Assembly: GCA_963718315.1 (NCBI GenBank)
Contig: CAVQZC010000012.1
Location: 372,001 to 436,000, forward strand
Direction: 5' to 3'
DNA from: CAVQZC01 sp963718315
GTDB lineage: Bacteria > Actinomycetota > Thermoleophilia > Gaiellales > JAICJC01
Length of the DNA: 64,000 bases
The translations under genes and the position numbers were made by a program. Shown one piece after another: positions 23,822 through 31,643 of the stretch (positions are counted from its first letter, which is position 1; the number at the start of each line of letters is the position of its first letter). A model generated the notes under the pieces. That model was not told the DNA's origin, searched no databases, and worked only from the letters and a program-made list of their open reading frames with translations.

Positions 23822-26175
23822 ATGCCGATCGTCGAGTACGAGCCTGGGGCGGCGTTTCCGGGCGTGATCGGCCGTACGGCCGAGGAGTCAAGTCCTGCGT
23901 GGCCGGCGCCGGTGCGGGCGGCGGAGGGCGCGCCGAACGTCCTGTTCGTCGTTCTGGACGACACGGGCTTTGGCAATCTCGGCTGCTATGGCAGCCCGAT
24001 CGAGACGCCGAGCTTCGATGCGATCGCGGCAGATGGGCTGCGCTACAGCAACATGCACACGACCGCGCTGTGCTCGCCCAGTCGGTCGTGCATTCTCACT
24101 GGCCGCAACCATCACGCAAACGGCATGGCCTGCATCACCGAGTTGGCGACGGGCTATCCCGGCTACAACGGCGTGATGCCGTTCGAGAACGGCCTGCTGT
24201 CAGAGGTTCTGGTCGACGAGGGGTACAGCACGTTCATGGTCGGCAAGTGGCACCTGACGCCGAGCAACCAGGAGACCGCGGCCGGCCCCTACGATCGCTG
24301 GCCGCTGGGACGAGGCTTCCAGCGCTTCTATGGGTTCCTTGGCGGTGATACCAGTCAGTGGTATCCCGACCTGGTCTACGACAACCACCAGGTCGAGCCT
24401 CCCAAGAAGCCCGAGGAGGGCTACCACCTCAGCGAGGACCTGGTCGACAAAGCGATCTCCTTCATCGCCGACAGCAAGCAGGCCGATCCCGAGAAGCCGT
24501 TCTACCTGCACCTCTGCTTCGGCGCGACTCACGCCCCACACCACGTGGCGAAGGAGTGGGCGGACAGGTACAAGGGCGCGTTCGACGACGGCTGGGATGC
24601 CTACCGTGAAAAGACATTCGCCGGCAGAAGGAGCTGGGCATCATCCCGGCCAGTGCGGAGCTGTCACGCCACGATCCCGACGTTCCCGACTGGGACTCGC
24701 TGCCCGAGCCCGCGCGCAAGCTGTTCAGCCGGATGATGGAGGTATTCGCGGGCTTCCTGACCCACACGGATGCGCAGGTGGGACGGCTGCTCGAGTTCCT
24801 AGCCAAGCAGGGCGAGCTCGACAACACGTTGATCATGGTCATCTCCGACAACGGCGCCAGCGCCGAGGGCGGCCCGACCGGCACCACCAACGAGGCGCAG
24901 TTCTTCAACAACGCCCAGGAACCGATCGAGGAGAGCCTCGAGCTGATCGACGAGATCGGCGGCCCCAAGCACTTCAACCACTACCCGTGGGGATGGACCT
25001 GGGCCGGCAACACCCCATTTCGCCGCTGGAAGCGCGAGACGTACCGCGGCGGCTCGACCGACCCGTTCATCATCTCCTGGCCGAAACGCATCGCGGCGAA
25101 GGGCGAGGTGCGCACCCAGTACGCCCACATCATCGACATGGTGCCGACCGCGCTCGACCTGCTGGGGATCACTTCGCCGGCGTCGATCCGAGGAGTCGCC
25201 CAGTCGCCCGTTCACGGCGTCAGCTTCGCCCACACGCTCGACGACGCCACCGCCGAGACGCGACACCACACGCAGTACTTCGAGATGCTCGGCCACCGCG
25301 CGATCGACCACGACGGCTGGCGCGCCGTCTGCCCCTGGCCCGGCCCCTCCTTCACCGAGGCCGGAAAGGGCTTCGGCGAGCCGATCTCCTCAGACACGCT
25401 CTCGGAGCTCGACGCGGAGGGCTGGGAGCTCTACCACGTGGCCGAAGATCCGGCCGAGACCCGCAACGTCGCAGCCGACAACCGCAGCCGGCTAATCGCA
25501 ATGATCGGCACCTGGTACGTCGAGGCCGGCAAGTACCAAGTCTTGCCGATCGACGGCAGCGGCCTGCCCCGGATGGTGGGCGAAAAGCCGCTCATCGCCC
25601 GGCCTCGCGACCGCTACACCTATCTGCCCAACACCCAGTCGGTGCCGAACTTCGCAGCCCCGAAAGTGCTCAACCGCCCCCACAGCATCACCGCCGACGT
25701 CGAAATCCCGGCGGAGGGCGCCGAGGGCGTGCTGCTCAGCCAGGGCACCGCCGCCGGCGGCTACTCCTTCTACATCAAGGACGGCAAACTCCGCTACGTA
25801 CACAACTACGTCGGTCGACAGTTGTTCGCCGTCGAATCCGAAGAGGCCGTCCCAGCCGGGGAGCACGAACTGCGCTTCGAGTTCGAGCCGACCGGCAAGC
25901 CCGACATGCCAACCGGCAAGGGCGCCCCTGGACGGCTCCAACTCTACGTCGACGGAGACCATGGTCGGCAACGCCGAAGCCTCCGTTCACGACACCCTTC
26001 ATGTTCAACCCCGGCGCGCTCACCTGTGGAGCCAACCCCGGCTCACCCGTCACCCCCGACTACGAAGGCCCGTTCACCTTCACCGGGACACTCCGCAGCG
26101 TCACCCTCGACGTCAGCGGCGAGCTGATCCAGCGATCCCGAAGCCGAGCTTCGCATGCACCTGGCCCGACAATGA
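23822..26175 (+). CDS. Type I arylsulfatase, frameshifted
   Basis: ATG 23822 behind GGAGGTCATCTG; about 780 aa when joined. Metal site NVLFVVLDDTGFGNLGCYGS. The formylglycine precursor Cys84 is in CSPSRSCILTGR (C-x-P-x-R), so a formylglycine-generating enzyme is needed from elsewhere. Further features are KWHLTPS, HAPHH, DNGASAEGG and a C-terminal beta domain resembling other long arylsulfatases. The frame breaks near 24620 (a C missing before GGCAG), twice around 25968-25985, and near 26133. Homologous sense continues across each break up to LRMHLARQ and the TGA. Cytoplasmic by sequence (no signal peptide). It would release sulfate from aryl sulfate esters. Confidence 0.82.
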
Positions 26176-26704
26176 CAGCCCTCACCCGCCGGCGCTCGGC
26201 ATCGCGCCCGGAACACCCGTGGGGCCGACGGTCGGGGATCCCGATGGCCTAACCGGTCATCCCCGCGTCAGCGTTGTCGGCCAACCAACCGGACGATGGA
26301 GTAGTGCCAAACCGACCGGCCACCGCGAAGCCGGACCGCCTCGGGTCACATAGACCGGTAGGGTGTCGCCACCCGCGAAGACAATCCGCGAGGCCGTAAC
26401 TGAGCCTTTTGCACTCGGACACCGCTTCGGAGCCCGCCTCGGCACACCGCCACAGACCGCGCCGAGACACTCGCCGGCGCGGCACTCGTGCTCCTCGGCA
26501 TCGCCCTTCTCATCGCACAAATCGTCTAGCCGGCAACCCCGCCGCCCACGGACTGCCGGTTTCCGCCCGGTCTTCTCAAGGCACGCTCGGCTGCGCACCC
26601 GATCCGGACAACATCCGTTCTGAGCCAACGCTGTGACGACAACCCAACAAGCGAGTGCCAGCACCACGACGTCGCGAATGGGTCAACCACGCAGGTTTCC
26701 GGAA
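26176..26704. other. Long intergenic region upstream of tRNA-Sec 3' end
   Basis: About 530 bp without a gene I can support. A plus-strand stretch ending at a TAG near 26529 reads TDRAETLAGAALVLLGIALL, a possible membrane-helix tail, but it has no start codon after the preceding stop. This may be debris of an eroded gene at an integration boundary. Confidence 0.4.
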
Positions 26705-26797
26705 CGGAGCGGCGCAGGAGTCGAACCTACCAACGCATGGGCTACATGCGCTTGCCGATTTTGAAGACCGGATGGGCCACCGGGCCCGTGCCGCTCC
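26705..26797 (-). tRNA. selC: tRNA-Sec (anticodon TCA)
   Basis: 93 nt. The 8-bp acceptor stem GGAGCGGC (from 26797) pairs perfectly with GCCGCTCC (to 26706), with discriminator G at 26705 and no encoded CCA. D arm GGGCC-CGGT-GGCCC; anticodon arm CCGGT-CTTCAAA-ATCGG with TCA; long variable arm CGCATG-TAGCC-CATGCG; T arm GTAGG-TTCGACT-CCTGC. The 8+5 acceptor/T geometry, long variable arm and UCA anticodon are specific to bacterial selenocysteine tRNA. It decodes in-frame UGA with SelB; no sel genes lie in the window. Confidence 0.95.
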
Positions 26798-26824
26798 AGG
26801 AGGGCATCACCCTACCTTCCAGGC

Positions 26825-27316
26825 TCAGCGCGCCCTGCCGCTGACGGCGGCCGGCAGCCGGTCGTAGATCGCGGCCAGCCGCTTCACGTCGGCGGGGCGC
26901 AGATCTGTGAACAGGAGCTCGCGGACGCACGCGTGGTGCGTCCGCTGCGCCTCCCGTAGCCGCCGGACGCCCAGCGGCGTCAGGTGAACGACGAAGCTGC
27001 GGCGGTCCTCGCTGTCCTGTTCCCGATCGACCAGGCCGCTGTCGGCCAGCGTCGCCACCGCGCGCGTCATCCCGCTGGGGCTGGTCAGCACCCGTTCGGC
27101 GAGGTCGGTCATCCGCAGCTTGCGGTCGGGCGCGGTGATCAGCGTGATGAGGACGCCGTAGTGGAGCAGCGGCAGCCCGTGCTCGCGCTCGAGCCGGAGG
27201 TTCAGCTCGTCCGAGATCGTTCGGTGCGTGCGCAGGAACCCGCGCCAGATGCGGAACTCGTCGTCGCTGAAGGGATCGGGCTCGGAAGGCTCGGAGCGCG
27301 GATGTGATCGAGGCAC
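26825..27316 (-). CDS. MarR family transcriptional regulator
   Basis: 163 aa from GTG 27316 (AAAGGA upstream). Winged helix: LRMTDLAERVLTSPSGMTRA, then LADSGLVDREQDSEDRRSFV with the wing Asp-Arg-Arg. A longer in-frame N-terminus to 27442 reads through the operator region and is rejected. It is divergent from a cupin gene with an AT-rich palindrome between, so probably autoregulatory and repressing the cupin gene. Confidence 0.9.
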   Translation of the reverse strand: MPRSHPRSEPSEPDPFSDDEFRIWRGFLRTHRTISDELNLRLEREHGLPLLHYGVLITLITAPDRKLRMTDLAERVLTSPSGMTRAVATLADSGLVDREQDSEDRRSFVVHLTPLGVRRLREAQRTHHACVRELLFTDLRPADVKRLAAIYDRLPAAVSGRAR

Positions 27317-27341
27317 TTGACGCGATGTCCTTTCATGTGGT

Positions 27342-27374
27342 AGGAAAATACTTGCTTCTGGTAGCAAATATCCT
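27342..27374. promoter_or_regulatory. MarR operator and divergent promoter
   Basis: AGGAAAATAC-TTGCT-tctggt-AGCAA-ATATCCT: inner arms 27352-27356 and 27363-27367 with partly matching flanks, in the only AT-rich patch of the intergenic region. Well placed to cover both promoters. Confidence 0.6.
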
Positions 27375-27390
27375 AGCCGTGGAGGCCGAC

Positions 27391-27894
27391 GTGGAGACGA
27401 CTGCCAAGACACCCGCCAACCACAACGAGCTGCTGGCTCCAAGGGTGCTCGACCCCGACCAGGGACTTCGCCTCCAGTCCGGGCCGGGCCGCGACCTGGT
27501 CTTCAAGGTGACCGGCGACGAGACCGACGGCCTGCTGGAGTACTTCATCGTCGAGGTCGCTCCGCACGGCGGGCCGCCGCTCCACGTGCACCACCTCCAG
27601 CACGAGACCATCCACGTGCTGCAGGGAACGTTCAAGGTGCGGATCGGGGACGAGTGCCACCACCTCGAACAGGGCTCGTTCGCATTCCTGCCCAAAGGGC
27701 TGCCTCACGCCTTCCTCAACCTGACCGGCGAGCCGGCCGAGGTGCTGGTCACCTACGTGCCGGGCGGAGGACACCGGTTCTACGAGGAGCTCGGGCCGCT
27801 GACCCGCACCGGGGCGCCCGACCGCTCGGCCGTCGCCGCCTGCTTCGAGCGACACGGAATGTCGTTGCTCGGGCCGCCGCTCAGCCCGGGCTGA
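27391..27894 (+). CDS. Cupin domain protein
   Basis: 167 aa from GTG 27391, six bases after GGAGG. Cupin motif 1 is GGPPLHVHHLQHETIHVLQG, with the His/Glu metal ligands, and motif 2 is GSFAFLPKGLPHAF. Probable dioxygenase, isomerase or small-molecule sensor; such MarR-cupin pairs are common in actinobacteria for quinone or aromatic-compound stress. A longer start would overlap the operator. Confidence 0.85.
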   Translation: METTAKTPANHNELLAPRVLDPDQGLRLQSGPGRDLVFKVTGDETDGLLEYFIVEVAPHGGPPLHVHHLQHETIHVLQGTFKVRIGDECHHLEQGSFAFLPKGLPHAFLNLTGEPAEVLVTYVPGGGHRFYEELGPLTRTGAPDRSAVAACFERHGMSLLGPPLSPG

Positions 27895-27897
27895 GCC

Positions 27898-28228
27898 TCA
27901 GCCGCCCGAGGCCTCGCCGACCGCCCGGATCGACGGATGCTCGACGACGGCGGCCTCGGCCACCCGGGGATCACGCGCAGCCTCCGCGCGGAACTGCTCC
28001 GCCCAGGTCCGCGACAGGTCGTCGGACTGAGTCCGCCTGCGCACCGGCGGGATCGCCACACCGCGGCCGGTGGGCAGCCCGAGGAACTCGAGAATGCCGC
28101 TCACGACCTCGGGTAGCGCGACGCGCAGCCGTTCGTAGGAGACGACGTACGGTTCGACCCCGCAGTGGTCGAAGTAGCCTGCCCACTCGCGGTCGTGCTG
28201 CTGGATGTCCTCGAGCAGGGATCCCGGC
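27898..28228 (-). pseudogene. Stf0-type sulfotransferase, C-terminal fragment
   Basis: About 105 residues: LLEDIQQHDREWAGYFDHCG, YVVSYERLRVALPEVVSGIL, EFLGLP, then IPPVRRRTQSDDLSRTWAEQ and the stop at 27898. This is the C-terminal third of Stf0 (trehalose 2-sulfotransferase family). The N-terminal P-loop that binds PAPS is absent. Upstream sequence is instead the sulfatase at 28228-29044, in a different frame. Non-functional as an enzyme by itself. Confidence 0.65.
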
Positions 28229-29044
28229 AACGTCGCAGATCGAGGGAAACAGATCGATCTGCGAGACCAGTGCGTCGATCACCTTGCCGCCGGCAAACAC
28301 GCCCGGACCGCGCATGATCAGCAGCACCCCCACCCCGCGATCGCTCATCGTGGCCTTGGCGCCGGGGAAGGCCGCGCCGTGGTCGGTCGTGCAGATGACC
28401 AGCGTCGAGCGCGCCAGGTCGTAGCGTTCCAGCGCGTCGAGCACGGCGCCCACCCCGCGGTCGAGCGACCGTGCGCTGGCGATGAACGACGCCATGTCAC
28501 GCCGCGTCTCCGGCAGGTCGGGAAGGTTGGCGGGCGGACGCGTGTAGGCGTCCTCGTTTCGCAGCGGCTCGAAGAACTCCCGATGCGTCTCGAAGAACCC
28601 GACCGAGAGGAAGAACGGCTGCCGCGGCGGATTGGCGAGGATGTCGATGGTGACCGGCGCGACGTCCTCGACGCGGGTGGTGTCGATCTTGACGACACGG
28701 TCGTATCCGATGATGTCCGGTCGCTTCGAGATGTGCTGCTCACCGATCAGCGCCGAGTAATAGCCCGCCCGCCGCAACGTGTGGACGATGTGGTGGCTGT
28801 AGTCGTTCAGCGACCAGCCGCGGTGCGCGAGCCCCATCATCCCGTTTGAGTGTGCGTACTGACCTGTCAGCAGGCACGCCCGGCTGGCCGAGCAGGTCGA
28901 GGCGGCGCAGAACCCCTGGCGGAAGAGCACACCCTCCTCGGCGAGCCCCTGGATCCGCGGCGTCGGCACCCCGTAGCCATACGGCTGCACGTAGCGACCG
29001 GTGTCGTGCGAGTGGAGGTAGAGGATGTTCGGCGGGACGGTCAC
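28228..29044 (-). pseudogene. Type I sulfatase, C-terminally truncated
   Basis: GTG start at 29044 overlaps the stop of the YciI gene (GTGA), so translation is coupled. NILYLHSHDTGRYVQPYGYG, then FCAASTCSASRACLLTGQYA with the formylglycine-type C-x-A-x-R site, then GEQHISKRPDIIGYD and TTDHGAAFPGAKATMSDRGV. It ends in VSQIDLFPSICDVAGIP near 28228, where normal family members continue for about 150-200 residues. From there the frame runs into the antisense of nothing recognisable while another frame encodes the Stf0 tail. The conserved metal and FGly residues remain, so partial activity cannot be ruled out. Confidence 0.7.
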
Positions 29045-29337
29045 GCGGCATGCCCACCGAGCCGGATCGTCCACGGCTCGATGCTCTCGACCCGCAGGTG
29101 CGACGGGATCCAGGGGTCGGGCTGCAGGGCGGCGCGCACCGCCTCCTCTGACTCCGCCTCGAACACCAGCACGACCCGGAACTCGTCGGCCAGCGGCCCG
29201 CCGAGGAGGATCAGGCCCTGTTCCACCAGGGCGTCCATGCATGCGGCATGCGCCTGCCAGCCGGACTGCTCCTCGAGCGGCCGACCGGGCTTCCACTCCG
29301 GCCCGGAGCGGTTCTCGACCACGAGGAACGTCGCCAT
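29041..29337 (-). CDS. YciI-like protein
   Basis: 98 aa. MATFLVVENRSGPEW, then WQAHAACMDALVEQGLILLG, GPLADEFRVVLVFEAESEE and PWIPSHLRVESIEPW: the ferredoxin-like YCII fold, with the usual His/Asp pair partly kept. Function unknown. Its stop overlaps the sulfatase GTG by 4 bp (GTGA), so the two genes are an operon. Confidence 0.82.
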   Translation of the reverse strand: MATFLVVENRSGPEWKPGRPLEEQSGWQAHAACMDALVEQGLILLGGPLADEFRVVLVFEAESEEAVRAALQPDPWIPSHLRVESIEPWTIRLGGHAA

Positions 29338-29342
29338 CCGGG

Positions 29343-29678
29343 TTAGGGCTCGGGCTCCTCGTCCTCGCGTGCGGACTGCGCGCGCTCGTGGATGCGCGCG
29401 CGGGTCTCGTCGATCCGCATTCGCAGCTCCGCGGTGTCGTCGGTCACCGGCTCGACGCTGGGAGCGCCGGGGACGAACGGGCCGGCGTCATCCGCGGCCG
29501 CGTCGAACGCCGAGAGGTCGCCCGCTTCCTCGAAGTCGTCGTCTCGCAGCCCTGCCGGCAGCAGCGGCGATGTGACCGGGCCGATCACCGACCGCAGCCG
29601 CTGATACGCGCCCGGCGCGGCTGCCAGCGCCCCTGCCGTCACGGCCGCGCCGGCCAGAAACCACCTGATTCGTGACAC
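29343..29678 (-). CDS. Single-pass membrane-anchored hypothetical protein
   Basis: 111 aa from GTG 29678, behind AGGAGC. One N-terminal membrane segment (IRWFLAGAAVTAGALAAAPG), then a soluble region rich in Asp, Ala and Pro and a charged C-terminal helix (TAELRMRIDETRARIHERAQ). No family recognised. It is divergent from rpsF and lies 5 bp upstream of the YciI gene, so likely heads that operon. Confidence 0.65.
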   Translation of the reverse strand: MSRIRWFLAGAAVTAGALAAAPGAYQRLRSVIGPVTSPLLPAGLRDDDFEEAGDLSAFDAAADDAGPFVPGAPSVEPVTDDTAELRMRIDETRARIHERAQSAREDEEPEP

Positions 29679-29782
29679 GCTCCTGCTCCCTCCTGCGGAA
29701 GGGCGCCAGTATACTTCCGACCTCAATCGAGCAGTACTTCCTGCTCCGGGGTGGCGCCGCGTCCTGACCGCAGCGCCGTTTG

Positions 29783-29828
29783 GGACAGCTGAAGCTGTCC
29801 ATCACGCCGGGGCCGCAGAGACCGGAGG
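29783..29828 (+). promoter_or_regulatory. rpsF leader hairpin (possible S6:S18 autoregulatory site)
   Basis: GGACAGC-TGAA-GCTGTCC (29783-29800) is a perfect 7-bp hairpin, followed by CACGCCGGGGCCGCAGAGACCGG. Many bacteria regulate rpsF-ssb-rpsR through a leader structure with exposed CCG bound by S6:S18; CCG repeats occur here but the exact consensus is not demonstrated. TATACT at 29710 could be the -10. Confidence 0.4.
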
Positions 29829-29839
29829 AGGTGATCAGG

Positions 29840-30187
29840 ATCAACAACCCGTACGAGATCATGCTCATGATCGAGCCGGAAGTCGCCGAGGAGCGACACG
29901 GCGAGATCATCGACCGCGTGAAGGCAATCGCCGAGAAGGCGAAGGGCAACTGGGGCACGGTCGAGCCGTGGGGCAAGCGCAAGCTGGCCTACGAGATCAA
30001 GCACCAGACCGAGGCGTGGTACTACGTGCTGACCTTCGACGCGCCGCCCGAGGCGCTGCAGGAGATCACACGCGTGCTCGCCATCACCGACGGCGTGATG
30101 CGCTTCATGGCCGTCAACCGAATCGCCGGCAGCTCGCCGGCGAAACCGGAGGAGCACGCCGAGGCACCCGCCGAGGCGACGGCCTGA
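29840..30187 (+). CDS. rpsF: 30S ribosomal protein S6, apparent AUC start
   Basis: About 115 aa: NNPYEIMLMIEPEVAEERHG, GKRKLAYEIKHQTEAWYYVL, then DGVMRFMAV and an Ala/Glu-rich tail. AGGAGGTGATC at 29826-29836 matches the 16S anti-Shine-Dalgarno over 11 nt. The codon at normal spacing is ATC (29840), giving (M)NNPYEIML like other S6 N-termini. The GTG at 29831 would sit inside the Shine-Dalgarno itself. First gene of the rpsF-ssb-rpsR-rplI-dnaB block. Confidence 0.93.
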   Translation: MNNPYEIMLMIEPEVAEERHGEIIDRVKAIAEKAKGNWGTVEPWGKRKLAYEIKHQTEAWYYVLTFDAPPEALQEITRVLAITDGVMRFMAVNRIAGSSPAKPEEHAEAPAEATA

Positions 30188-30253
30188 CGCACCGTCCGAT
30201 CACCTGCCTACCATAGCGAACATACGTTCGATACGGAGGCATTGGAGGAACCA

Positions 30254-30703
30254 GTGGCAAACATCAACAGGGTCATTCTGACCGGCAACCTGACCAGCGA
30301 TCCCGAGCTGTCAACCCTGCCCAGCGGCACGTCCGTGTGCAAGCTGCGGCTGGCCGTGAACCGCCGCTACAAGGACCAGGCGAGCGGCGAGTGGGTCGAG
30401 AAGCCGAACTACTTCGATATCAAGGTCTGGGGCGCCCAGGGCGAGAACTGCGCCAACTACCTCTCCAAGGGCCGCCCGGTGGCGGTCGACGGCCGCCTCG
30501 AGTGGCGGGAGTGGGAGGCCCAGGACGGCTCGAAGCGCCAGGCAGTCGAGGTGGTGGCAGACGTCGTGCAGTTCCTCGGCTCCCGTGAGGGAGGCGGTGG
30601 CGACGGCGCCCCCCGCCAGGGCTTCCAGCCCACGACCGAGCTCAAGGCCGAGCCCGTGCCCGCCTTCGGCGGCGCGGCGGCCGACGACGACATTCCATTC
30701 TGA
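30254..30703 (+). CDS. ssb: Single-stranded DNA-binding protein
   Basis: 149 aa from GTG 30254 (GGAGGAACCA upstream). OB-fold: INRVILTGNLTSDPELSTLP, KPNYFDIKVWGAQGENCANY, VAVDGRLEWREWEAQDGSKR. A flexible linker leads to the acidic tip DDDIPF that recruits partner proteins. Binds ssDNA at replication forks. 66 bp after rpsF and 14 bp before rpsR. Confidence 0.96.
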   Translation: MANINRVILTGNLTSDPELSTLPSGTSVCKLRLAVNRRYKDQASGEWVEKPNYFDIKVWGAQGENCANYLSKGRPVAVDGRLEWREWEAQDGSKRQAVEVVADVVQFLGSREGGGGDGAPRQGFQPTTELKAEPVPAFGGAAADDDIPF

Positions 30704-30717
30704 GGAGCATCAGCTAG

Positions 30718-30984
30718 ATGGCATCAAAGCCCAAGCGGGGCCGGCCCACCAAGCGTGGCGCCGGCACCACCGGTCAGACTCGGCGCAAGTCCTGCTTCTT
30801 CTGCAAGGACAAGGTCGAGGAGATCGACTACAAGAACTACAACCAGCTGCGGCGCTACGTGTCGGAGAAGGGCAAGATCCGGTCGCGCCGGATCACCGGT
30901 GCCTGCCGACGGCACCAGCGGCAGGTGGCTGTGGCAGTGAAGCGGGCCCGTGAGGTCGCGCTGCTGCCCTACGCCGTTAACTAA
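30718..30984 (+). CDS. rpsR: 30S ribosomal protein S18
   Basis: 88 aa: RRKSCFFCKDKVEEIDYKNY, QLRRYVSEKGKIRSRRITG, ACRRHQRQVAVAVKRAREVA. The N-terminal CFFC with a later CRRH suggests the zinc-binding (C+) form. Binds S6 on the 30S platform. Confidence 0.96.
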   Translation: MASKPKRGRPTKRGAGTTGQTRRKSCFFCKDKVEEIDYKNYNQLRRYVSEKGKIRSRRITGACRRHQRQVAVAVKRAREVALLPYAVN

Positions 30985-30990
30985 CCTGAC

Positions 30991-31014
30991 AACCCCCGCT
31001 CCTTGCGGGGTTTT
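30991..31014 (+). terminator. Intrinsic terminator after rpsR
   Basis: AACCCCCGC-TCCTT-GCGGGGTTTT: a 6- to 8-bp GC stem (CCCCGC/GCGGGG, 30994-31010) followed by TTTT. May attenuate rather than stop read-through into rplI. Confidence 0.75.
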
Positions 31015-31093
31015 CGGGTCCGGGTGGCTTCCGTGGCGACCCGGCGCATGACACCATGAAACGCGGCACGGTCGCGTGAGCGGGAAGGACGAG

Positions 31094-31609
31094 ATGGCAC
31101 ACAAGGGAACGCAGGCGATCCTGCTCCAGGACGTCGATACGCTGGGCCGAAAGGGCGACGTCGTGAACGTCACCCCCGGGTACCTGCGCAATTACCTCGG
31201 GCCGCGCAAGCTGGCCGAGGCGGCCAGCGACGCCCGGGTCGAGGAGGCGCGGCGGCAGGACGAGATGCGGCGGCGCCACGAGGCCCAGGGCGAGGAGCAG
31301 GCCCGCGACATCGCACACACGCTGAACCGCACCGTGCTCACGATCAAGGCGCGGGCGGGAATGGAGGACCGGCTGTACGGCTCGGTCACCAGCACCGACA
31401 TCGCCGACGCGATCTGGAAGGCCCGCAAGATCCGCATCGACCGCCGCAAGGTCCACATGGACGAGGCGATCAAGGCGCTCGGCAGCTACAAGGTCGCCCT
31501 CACGGTATGGGGCGACGTCGACGCCAACGTCAAGGTGATGGTCGTGCCGGGCGCGGCCGGCGAAGAAGGCGGCGTCGAAGCCTTCGAAGCCGAGCCGGAC
31601 GACTACTAG
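31094..31609 (+). CDS. rplI: 50S ribosomal protein L9
   Basis: 171 aa from ATG 31094 (GGGAAGGACGAG upstream); a GTG at 31076 is possible but atypical. N-domain QAILLQDVDTLGRKGDVVNV and TPGYLRNYLGPRKLAEAA, long connecting helix, C-domain RLYGSVTSTDIADAI and KALGSYKVALTVWGDVDA. An acidic extension of about 18 residues follows the usual end. Confidence 0.95.
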   Translation: MAHKGTQAILLQDVDTLGRKGDVVNVTPGYLRNYLGPRKLAEAASDARVEEARRQDEMRRRHEAQGEEQARDIAHTLNRTVLTIKARAGMEDRLYGSVTSTDIADAIWKARKIRIDRRKVHMDEAIKALGSYKVALTVWGDVDANVKVMVVPGAAGEEGGVEAFEAEPDDY

Positions 31610-31643
31610 ACCAGCACACCCGACATCCGAGGAACTCACGCCC

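Noticed and set aside
23822..26175. Selenoprotein recoding as the cause of the broken frames
   Set aside because: Because tRNA-Sec is nearby I looked for in-frame TGA; the breaks here are base shifts, not stop codons, so recoding does not explain them.
26440..26529. Small membrane protein ending LLGIALLIAQIV
   Set aside because: No start codon between the preceding in-frame TGA and the hydrophobic segment.
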